Assembly (NCBI GenBank): GCA_031289385.1
Contig: JAITPP010000143.1
Span: 1 to 12,109 of the forward strand
Length of the DNA: 12,109 bases
Origin: Prevotellaceae bacterium
GTDB taxonomy: Bacteria > Bacteroidota > Bacteroidia > Bacteroidales > UBA932
Direction: 5' to 3'
Position 1 is the first letter of the stretch. Every line of letters begins with the position of its first letter. Shown here piece by piece: positions 6,772-12,109 of the stretch. Below the pieces are notes generated by a model. The model searched no databases, was not told the DNA's origin, and worked only from the letters and a program-made list of their open reading frames with translations. Position numbers and translations under genes: made by a program.

Positions 6772-7950
6772 ATGCGAAAAATTTCAGCAAATTATATTTT
6801 TCCAATTAATGCGAAACCGATAAAAAATGGAGTGCTGACAATTGAGGATGACGGAAAAATAACAGAACTTTCTGACATGTCAGAAAATAGCGAAACCAGC
6901 GACAACATTGAGTTTTACGAAGGAATTGTTTGCCCCGGATTTGTTAATGCCCATTGTCATTTGGAACTTTCGCATTTGAAAAATTTAATTCCGCAACACA
7001 CAGGAATTGTTGGTTTTATAACAGAAATATCCGAGCAGCGAAATGTCGCAGATGCGGCAGAACAACTGCGTTTAGCAAAATTTTATGATGAATTTATGCA
7101 CGCGCAGGGAATTGTTGCTGTGGGCGATATTTCAAACAACGATTTGACTTTTGAATTAAAAAAACAAAGCAAAATTTTTTATCATACTTTTGTCGAAGTG
7201 TTTTCGCGAAATGAAAGCGAAATGAACAAAATTTTACAAAAAAATCAAACCATCGTAGATTACGGAAAACGGCTTGGACTCTCGATTTCGCCAACATTAC
7301 ACGCGCCGTATTCGATGTGCGATAAATTATTTTCAGAAATAAAACTTCGCGCCCAACAATACGGAATTTTATCGTATCACAATCAGGAAACGCAAGCCGA
7401 AAATGATTATTTTGAAAATAATTCGGGCGACTTTCTGACGTTTTACGAAAAATTTAAAATGCCCGATAATCCAACGCCAACGGGCAAAACAGCAATTCAT
7501 CGCCTTTTGGAAAATATCAATAAACAAACAAAAATTTTGCTCGTTCACAATACTTTTACATCCGAAAATGATTACGATTTTGCAGTTGCAGCCTGCAAAA
7601 ACATCACGTGGACGCTTTGCCCGCAATCAAATTTGTATATCGAAAACAGATTGCCGCCCGTTGAAATGTTACGCCGAAAAAATGCAAAAATAGCAATCGG
7701 TACAGACAGTTTATCGTCGAACACAGATATTTCGATTATCGCCGAATTGCTTGCTATTTCTGAAAAATTTAAAGATATTACACTCGCCGAATTGCTAACG
7801 TGGGCAACAATTAACGGAGCAAAAGCACTTGGAAAAGACGACATTTTAGGAACTCTGGAAACAGGAAAAACACCCGGAATAGTTTTAATTAAAAATGTTG
7901 ATTTGCAAAAAATGAAACTTACAGAAAAATCGCAATCGGTAATTTTGTAA
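6772..7950 (+). CDS. Metal-dependent amidohydrolase (deaminase-like)
   Basis: The 392-residue cytoplasmic enzyme belongs to the amidohydrolase superfamily, in the branch with chlorohydrolases, SAH deaminases and aminodeoxyfutalosine deaminases. Visible catalytic features are CPGFVNAHCHLELSH with metal ligands His61 and His63, SPTLHAPYS (His177), YHNQET with His203 and Glu206, LLVHNTF (His259), CPQSN (283-287) and IGTDSLSSN with the metal ligand Asp312. Length and motif order are typical. The N-terminal strand region (2-32) and the C-terminal GTLETGKTPGIVLI segment form the usual composite beta domain. The substrate cannot be read from sequence. Aminodeoxyfutalosine deamination in menaquinone synthesis is one possibility, but no other mqn genes are nearby. 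Its last seven codons and stop belong to the repeat downstream. Confidence 0.85.
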   Translation: MRKISANYIFPINAKPIKNGVLTIEDDGKITELSDMSENSETSDNIEFYEGIVCPGFVNAHCHLELSHLKNLIPQHTGIVGFITEISEQRNVADAAEQLRLAKFYDEFMHAQGIVAVGDISNNDLTFELKKQSKIFYHTFVEVFSRNESEMNKILQKNQTIVDYGKRLGLSISPTLHAPYSMCDKLFSEIKLRAQQYGILSYHNQETQAENDYFENNSGDFLTFYEKFKMPDNPTPTGKTAIHRLLENINKQTKILLVHNTFTSENDYDFAVAACKNITWTLCPQSNLYIENRLPPVEMLRRKNAKIAIGTDSLSSNTDISIIAELLAISEKFKDITLAELLTWATINGAKALGKDDILGTLETGKTPGIVLIKNVDLQKMKLTEKSQSVIL

Positions 7951-8259
7951 TGCGAGAGACAAGAAACAAGAAACAAGAACCAAGAGCCAAGAACAAAGAG
8001 CCAAGAAGTTAGGGAAGTTAATTGTGAAAATTTATTGATGTAAAAAACTCGCAATCGGTAATTTTGTAACGCGAGAGACAAGAAACAAGAAACAAGAACC
8101 AAGAACAAAGAGCCAAGAAGTTAGGGAAGTTAATTGTGAAAATTTATTGATGTAAAAAACTCGCAATCGGTGATTTTGTAAGGCGAGAGGCAAAAAACAA
8201 GAGCCAAGAACAAAGAACAAAGAACCAAGAAGTTAGTGAAGTTAATTGTGATGTAAAAA
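7930..8259 (+). repeat. Three tandem copies of a ~110-bp repeat starting inside the amidohydrolase gene
   Basis: The copies run 7930-8048 (119 bp), 8049-8160 (112 bp) and 8161-8259 (about 99 bp). Each starts TCGCAATCGGT, then ATTTTGTAA, a GCGAG pairing with the opening CTCGC/TCGC, a run of degenerate 7-bp units (CAAGAAC, CAAGAGC), GAAGTTAGNGAAGTTA, and TTAATTGTG. Copies 1 and 2 differ mainly by one heptamer. Copy 1 overlaps the last seven codons and stop of the amidohydrolase, so its C-terminal coding sequence is reproduced twice in noncoding DNA. Minus-strand frames of 178 and 62 codons over this area are repeat translations. Confidence 0.9.
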
Positions 8260-8260
8260 C

Positions 8261-8397
8261 ATTTGCGAACTTTGCGGTTAAGAAATTATAAAACGCAACG
8301 ATTTTCTATTTGCCGCTTTTTAACATCTCTAACTTCCGACCAAATACCAACGACTAAATACTAACGACTAAATACCAACGACTAAATACTAAATACC
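8261..8397. repeat. Composite of dispersed modules between convergent genes
   Basis: This stretch separates the amidohydrolase repeat array from the convergent ExbD-like gene. It starts with ATTTGCGAACTTTGCGGTTA (8261-8280), identical to 6247-6266. TAACATCTCTAACTTC (8321-8336) is the reverse complement, with one mismatch, of the GAAGTTAG-type module. Then follow AAATACCAACGACT, AAATACTAACGACT and AAATACCAACGACT (8342-8383), the reverse complement of the 14-bp units at 5205-5232, and two half-units to 8397. No gene or terminator is evident. Confidence 0.8.
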
Positions 8398-8418
8398 ATT
8401 TTACAAACACACAACAGA

Positions 8419-8715
8419 TTAATCATTAGTATCATAAATTCTTAATGGATATTTTTTTAAAATTGAATAGTGTGTTTCATCAGGAAGCGAATCGAATTCA
8501 TCAAAAAACATTGTTTCCGAATATTCATTTCGCAATTCCCAAATTGCCATTTTTGTATATGCTAAAACATTAATATACTGATAAAAAAGGGTATTATCGG
8601 AGATATGAAATTTTACAACATAATCCAAATTTTGTTGAATAAGTTTTTTCATATTATCTTTCAAATCGGTTACGTCGCATATATTGTTGTTTATTTTATA
8701 TTTATCTAATTCCAT
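8419..8715 (-). CDS. Putative free-standing ExbD/TolR C-terminal-domain-like protein
   Basis: A 98-residue soluble protein with no signal peptide or membrane helix. Residues 45-98 (YQYINVLAYTKMAIWELRNEY, then FDEFDSL, then YPLRIYD) resemble, from memory, the C-terminal part of a Bacteroidota ExbD/TolR type: Y-x-x-Y-I-x-V, K-x-A-x-x-E-L-R-N-E-Y, F-x-x-L and Y-P-x-R-I near the end. ExbD itself has an N-terminal membrane helix with an essential Asp, and a periplasmic location; both are absent here. The frame upstream of the ATG at 8715 has no other ATG before an in-frame stop. It lies 32 bp after the broken membrane-protein gene. It could be a remnant, a diverged domain or an unrelated protein; the homology is my recollection and was not tested. 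Confidence 0.4.
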   Translation of the reverse strand: MELDKYKINNNICDVTDLKDNMKKLIQQNLDYVVKFHISDNTLFYQYINVLAYTKMAIWELRNEYSETMFFDEFDSLPDETHYSILKKYPLRIYDTND

Positions 8716-8747
8716 GCAATTTACATCTATTACATTCTCAATTTTTT

Positions 8748-9392
8748 CTAATTTTTTTGTAAATATATGTTGTTAATTTTATGATAATCAGCGAAATTGA
8801 CTTTTGATAATCCAAATGCAAATGCCGATAAAATTAATGCTGATGCTATCATCAATTTAAAACTTTGGCGTTTAAGAGTTAAGCGTATCGTTGTCCACAA
8901 ATTTAAAAATAACACAATAATTATAAGAATAAACAGGTATTTATATTCCGAATATAAGTTAAATACCAAAAATCCGTTAGGAAAAGTAACTCCAAACCAA
9001 ACTATTGTTACAAGCATAAATTTTGGAAACCAACTTAAAAAACAGGCATTTAGAAATCTTTGCTCGTGAACTATTGATATTCTTTTGTATTGTTTTTTTG
9101 CAAATATTTTTTTAGGCGCATCAAACCAAAATGAAAAACAAACAGATAATGCTGTTATTACTGATAAATACGCCGAAAATAAATTATAAAAACTAACTTC
9201 ATTATCTGAAAGAATCCACAAATCGCAATACTCGGTAACAGATGTCAAACGGAATAATTCTCTAAGAAAATATAATTAAGCATAACCGATAAATGATGCA
9301 AAAAGCCATATAAAAATTTCTGTTATCAATTTATTTCTTGAGATTTCAAAAAAGGCAGGCGTTGTGTATATGCAAATTTTCTTGTCTTTCAT
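8748..9392 (-). pseudogene. Multi-pass membrane protein gene interrupted by one in-frame TAA
   Basis: From ATG 9392-9390, which overlaps the miaA stop as ATGA, a frame encodes 38 residues ending LFASFIGYA. It meets TAA at 9278-9276 and then continues in the same frame without a stop to TAG at 8748. The full frame is 214 codons plus the terminal stop. The downstream 166-codon part could start only at TTG 9248-9246, without a visible Shine-Dalgarno sequence. Read through, the protein would have about five hydrophobic helices (codons about 22-38, 68-90, 118-138, 150-168 and 180-195) and a basic loop after the second. The ATGA coupling and hydrophobic character on both sides of the TAA support one original gene with a nonsense change. 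The family is unknown to me. A sequencing error or recoding are alternatives. Confidence 0.65.
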
Positions 9393-10273
9393 AATTTTTC
9401 AAGAATTTTTTCAATTTCATTCGGCTGAAACCAAGTAATATCGCTGTATCGGGCAAACCATGATATTTGGCGTTTGGCGTAATGGCGGGTGTTGCGTTTT
9501 ATTAGTTCAATGGCTTCGGCGAGCGAAATTTTACCATCAAAATATTCAAAAATTTCTTTATAGCCTACTGTTTTCAAGGCGTTTATATTTCTGTGTGCGT
9601 AAAGCGATTTTGCTTCGGCAAGCAAACCTTGTTCAAACATCGTATCAACGCGGCGGTTTATTCTGTTGTACAATTCGTTGCGATTAAGTTGTATTCCTAT
9701 TTTCAAAATATCAAAATCGCGTGTTTTTGCAAAATTTTGTTTCAAACTCGAATATGGTTTTCCCGAAGTCATGCAAACTTCAAGCGCACGCATTACACGC
9801 TGAGGATTTTTTATGTCAATCTGATTATAAATTTCGGCATCCAAGCGTTTCAGTTCAAAGCGCAACGATTCTATTCCTTCGGTTTTGTAACGTTCTATTA
9901 TGTTTTGCCGCAGCCATTTATCTGTTGCGGGAATTGCGTCAATTCCACGACAAACGGCATCAATATACAAGCCCGAGCCGCCAACCATTAATAATTGTTT
10001 GTGGGTTTTAAAAAGTTTTTCGATTAATTCTGTTGCATCAATTTCAAATTTTCCGGCGGTATAATCGTCAAATACAGAGCGCGATTGAATAAAATAATGT
10101 TGTACGCTGCGAAGTTGTTCTGCTGTCGGCACGGCAGTTCCAACAGTCATTTCGCGATATATCTGGCGCGAATCGGACGATATTATCGGGCATTGTAAAT
10201 ATTGCGCAAGCCGAATACTTAAATCGGTTTTTCCGACACCCGTAGCCCCGAGCAAAACAACAAGTTGTTTCAT
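9389..10273 (-). CDS. miaA: tRNA dimethylallyltransferase MiaA
   Basis: MiaA transfers dimethylallyl from dimethylallyl diphosphate to N6 of A37 in tRNAs that read UNN codons, giving i6A (substrate for MiaB). The 294 residues fit the family length. Visible motifs: P-loop GATGVGKT (9-16), SSDSRQIYREMTVGTAVP (32-49) with the catalytic Asp34, HYFI (59-62), GGSGLYIDA (98-106), the QRVMRALEV segment and the C-terminal RHYAKRQISWF typical of tRNA binding. The ATG at 10273 directly precedes the P-loop strand. An AGGA lies 4 bp upstream. The TGA overlaps the ATG of the next gene (ATGA), suggesting translational coupling. It looks intact. Confidence 0.97.
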   Translation of the reverse strand: MKQLVVLLGATGVGKTDLSIRLAQYLQCPIISSDSRQIYREMTVGTAVPTAEQLRSVQHYFIQSRSVFDDYTAGKFEIDATELIEKLFKTHKQLLMVGGSGLYIDAVCRGIDAIPATDKWLRQNIIERYKTEGIESLRFELKRLDAEIYNQIDIKNPQRVMRALEVCMTSGKPYSSLKQNFAKTRDFDILKIGIQLNRNELYNRINRRVDTMFEQGLLAEAKSLYAHRNINALKTVGYKEIFEYFDGKISLAEAIELIKRNTRHYAKRQISWFARYSDITWFQPNEIEKILEKL

Positions 10274-10277
10274 CTTT

Positions 10278-10281
10278 TCCT
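10278..10281 (-). promoter_or_regulatory. Shine-Dalgarno-like AGGA of miaA
   Basis: On the minus strand CAGGAAAAG stands directly before the miaA ATG, placing AGGA 4 nt from the start codon. It supports the chosen start. Most other genes here lack such a site. Confidence 0.5.
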
Positions 10282-10411
10282 GTTTTATTTTATAATTATA
10301 AAAATTTTTGAGGTTTTTACTTATAATTCAATGTTAAATGCCTGTATAATTCGATATTGATTTTTATTCTGTTTGAAGTAACTTGTTCATATAATTTTGT
10401 GTATTAATATT

Positions 10412-10903
10412 TTAAACGTTATCTGTTTCCGAAAGCATACCGAGTTCGTCGGTTTCGAAACCTGAAATTTCATCTTCATCGTCGTCAAGTTCTGCTGGTG
10501 AAACATTTTGCGAAAACTGATTCGGCGGATTTCCTTTGGCATCAACAGTTCGCGGATACGACGCGCGATGCGTTGCCTCAACTTCAAACATAAATTCAAC
10601 TTGCAAATGACGATTGTGATACATGTCAAAAACGTAAAGCAAATTGTTTTCTTCGTCGTTCACCAAATCCTCTATCAATATCGAATCCATTGAGCCATCG
10701 CCCAAATCGAAGAGCGGAATTGCTTTTATTCGCTCCCAATTTTGATTTGATATGAAAAATATGGCAAGTTGAGCATCGTCAAAATCCAATTCATTTTGAA
10801 TGTAGCGATGAAAATCGTAAAGTGTCGAACTGTCTTCAATTTCGCACTCGCGAGCAAAATTTTTGTTGTCGCTTATTGCTATTTTGTACTTATAAATTGC
10901 CAT
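10412..10903 (-). CDS. pRiA4b ORF-3-like (IS1096 TnpR-like) protein
   Basis: The 163-residue cytoplasmic protein fits the plasmid pRiA4b ORF-3-like family, whose biochemical role is unknown. Despite the name, members are common on Bacteroidota chromosomes. Seen: an N-terminal strand MAIYKYKIAI, STLYDFHRYI (26-35), DDAQLAIFFISNQNWER (42-58), LIEDLVNDEENNLLYVFD (76-93) with a strand to residue 110, and a very acidic, probably disordered tail (138-163). I chose ATG 10903 over the upstream start at 11014, because the longer frame would overlap the end of the acyl-CoA reductase gene by 35 codons in a different frame, and the family starts at this strand. It lies 5 bp after the reductase stop and is probably co-transcribed. 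Confidence 0.85.
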   Translation of the reverse strand: MAIYKYKIAISDNKNFARECEIEDSSTLYDFHRYIQNELDFDDAQLAIFFISNQNWERIKAIPLFDLGDGSMDSILIEDLVNDEENNLLYVFDMYHNRHLQVEFMFEVEATHRASYPRTVDAKGNPPNQFSQNVSPAELDDDEDEISGFETDELGMLSETDNV

Positions 10904-10908
10904 TTGTT

Positions 10909-11925
10909 TTATATTTGTTTCAATAAAAAATGCATCACATCCGTTCCGTCGGCATAATCGGTTAATTGTGGTTGTTGCGATTTTCCGAAGTCCACATCGC
11001 AATTCACAATGCACTGAATATGTTGATATTCGTTAAAAAACGTTTTTTTTACCGACACTAAATTACTATATTTTTCGTAAAAAACGACTGAAACGGGCGA
11101 AAAATTTTCAAAATTTTCGGTAAGCAGCCAAAAATTGTTGTCAATAAACGACTTTCCGTTTATCGCCAGCAGCGCACGATTGTAAATATAAGCATTTCGA
11201 TACGGTTCGTGATTTTTTATATGCGAAAATTTTTCCATTGCGCCAATAATTTTTGAAAAATCGTAATCGCACGGAACAAATAATTTCGACACATTTCGGC
11301 ATCCCAATCCGAAAAACGAAAACATATCTTCGCCCAATAATTCAATCTGCTCGCGGCTTTCGTCGCCTTTGATAATTGCAAAACTTGTGCGATTTTTCCG
11401 AAAAATGTGCGGAATATTTTCAAATTTTTCCTGAAAAAATTTTAAAGTATTGTCGTTTCCCGTTGCAATTACGGCATCGGCATCAAACGATTTTTTTTCG
11501 GTAATTTCTATGAAATTTTTAAGCTGCGGCTCAATTTCTACAAGCATGCCGATAACACATTCGGGCAAAATTTTATCTTTCGACGAAAATTTGATAACTG
11601 CAATATTTTTTGAGAAAATTACACAAATAAAATCGTGAAAAAATACCAAAGGAATATTTCCCGCAGCGATTATTCCAACACGTTTTGGCGGTTTTTCCGA
11701 ACACTCGTATTGCGATGTCCATTGTTGCAATTTTTGTGCATCAAGCATTTGCAAAGCGATAGCAGCCAACATTCGTTTAATGTTTTCAACTGTAAACCAT
11801 TCGTTTTCGGCAATAGCGCGATTCACGGCATCGTTCAGTTCGGCACACGAATTTTTGTTGTGCAGCCACGATTTTATCTTATCGCCAAGTTTTGCAAAAG
11901 CGCATATAATTTCGTAATGTGTCAT
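10909..11925 (-). CDS. Acyl-CoA reductase, LuxC family
   Basis: This is a 338-residue NADPH-dependent acyl-CoA (fatty acyl) reductase of the aldehyde-dehydrogenase fold. LuxC reduces acyl groups to aldehydes through a cysteine thioester; the natural substrate in Bacteroidota is unknown. Seen: helical N-terminus (1-75), the nucleotide-binding strand and loop VGIIAAGNIPLVFFHDF (83-99), VIKFSSKDKIL, the DADAVIATGND segment, RKNRTSFAII, and FSFFGLGCRNVSKLF with the likely catalytic Cys209. The C-terminus DGTDVMHFLL is the family ending. No lux or bioluminescence genes are present. The ATG at 11925 lies 4 bp after a -7 box match, so the transcript may be nearly leaderless. It is the first gene of a pair with the pRiA4b-like gene. 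Confidence 0.88.
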   Translation of the reverse strand: MTHYEIICAFAKLGDKIKSWLHNKNSCAELNDAVNRAIAENEWFTVENIKRMLAAIALQMLDAQKLQQWTSQYECSEKPPKRVGIIAAGNIPLVFFHDFICVIFSKNIAVIKFSSKDKILPECVIGMLVEIEPQLKNFIEITEKKSFDADAVIATGNDNTLKFFQEKFENIPHIFRKNRTSFAIIKGDESREQIELLGEDMFSFFGLGCRNVSKLFVPCDYDFSKIIGAMEKFSHIKNHEPYRNAYIYNRALLAINGKSFIDNNFWLLTENFENFSPVSVVFYEKYSNLVSVKKTFFNEYQHIQCIVNCDVDFGKSQQPQLTDYADGTDVMHFLLKQI

Positions 11926-11929
11926 AAAA

Positions 11930-11937
11930 CAAAGGTA
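11930..11937 (-). promoter_or_regulatory. Bacteroidota -7 box at the acyl-CoA reductase start
   Basis: On the minus strand these bases read TACCTTTG, an exact TAnnTTTG match, separated from the ATG by TTTT only. A transcript from this box would begin at or within a base or two of the start codon. No good -33 TTTG is seen at the right spacing. Confidence 0.4.
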
Positions 11938-11987
11938 AAGATTTTTAATAAAATTCAGATGGTTTTTTTAAATTAATTTTAGAAGAA

Positions 11988-12022
11988 GAAGTTAGAGAAG
12001 TTAAAAGAAGTTAGAGAAGTTA
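11988..12022 (+). repeat. Two copies of GAAGTTAGAGAAGTTA
   Basis: The 16-bp module occurs at 11988-12003 and 12007-12022, with three bases between. Near-identical copies stand at 8005-8020, 8117-8132 and 8229-8244, and an inverted one at 8321-8336. Apart from this and the -7 box, bases 11926-12109 show no gene. Confidence 0.85.
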
Positions 12023-12109
12023 TGCTTTATATGGCGGTTTTGTGTAAAAATTTAAGGAATTGGTAATAAAGTAGAGGTTTTGTATTTTTAAATATCTGAT
12101 TACCAAAGT

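Noticed and set aside
7572..8220. Minus-strand frames of 178 and 62 codons rich in FLVLGS-like repeats
   Set aside because: They are the translated heptamer repeats and the antisense of the amidohydrolase 3' end.
10274..10411. Small gene or terminator between miaA and the pRiA4b-like gene
   Set aside because: The 138 bp are AT-rich without an open frame of useful length or a stable hairpin followed by a T-tract.
10904..11014. Longer start for the pRiA4b-like gene
   Set aside because: It would overlap the reductase C-terminus in another frame, and the added 37 residues do not resemble the family N-terminus.

Overview
The window is A+T-rich DNA from a member of the Bacteroidota (Bacteroidetes), probably a Bacteroidales-like anaerobe or relative. 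Three things point there: a SprE/PorW-type lipoprotein of the type IX secretion/gliding machinery, a DUF4296 lipoprotein next to it, and matches to the Bacteroidota -7 promoter box (TAnnTTTG) in front of several genes. No rRNA, tRNA or CRISPR array is visible. I see no complete new multi-gene system; the unusual content lies in the repeats, remnants and one broken gene.

Layout. Bases 1-503 hold mobile-element debris: the last 29 codons of an IS1-family transposase, then a 188-bp element with near-perfect 17-bp terminal inverted repeats. On the minus strand follow tsaE (504-920), a 586-bp gap with a tandem repeat and a cluster of six GC-rich hairpins, an orphan Imm11/DUF1629-like gene (1507-2151), and the large porW/sprE-like gene (2355-5069). 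A 400-bp divergent promoter region carries two arrays of 14-bp tandem repeats. On the plus strand run a DUF4296 lipoprotein (5471-6106), a small secreted protein of unknown function (6313-6753) and a metal-dependent amidohydrolase (6772-7950). A three-copy repeat of about 110 bp begins inside the last codons of the amidohydrolase. The minus strand then carries five more genes, read from right to left: a LuxC-type acyl-CoA reductase (10909-11925), a pRiA4b ORF-3-like protein (10412-10903), miaA (9389-10273), a membrane-protein gene broken by one in-frame TAA (8748-9392), and an ORF resembling a free-standing ExbD C-terminal domain (8419-8715).

How the genes relate. tsaE and miaA are housekeeping tRNA-modification genes (t6A37 and i6A37) but lie far apart in the window. 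PorW and the DUF4296 protein are both predicted lipoproteins sharing one divergent control region. The acyl-CoA reductase and pRiA4b-like genes are 5 bp apart and look co-transcribed. miaA overlaps the start of the broken membrane gene by ATGA, so miaA, the membrane gene and the ExbD-like gene look like one transcription unit.

The most distinctive feature is the density of short dispersed repeats in almost every intergenic space. The same 14-, 16- and 20-bp modules recur kilobases apart and in both orientations. A 24-bp perfect direct repeat brackets the small secreted-protein gene, which suggests that it was inserted or rearranged.
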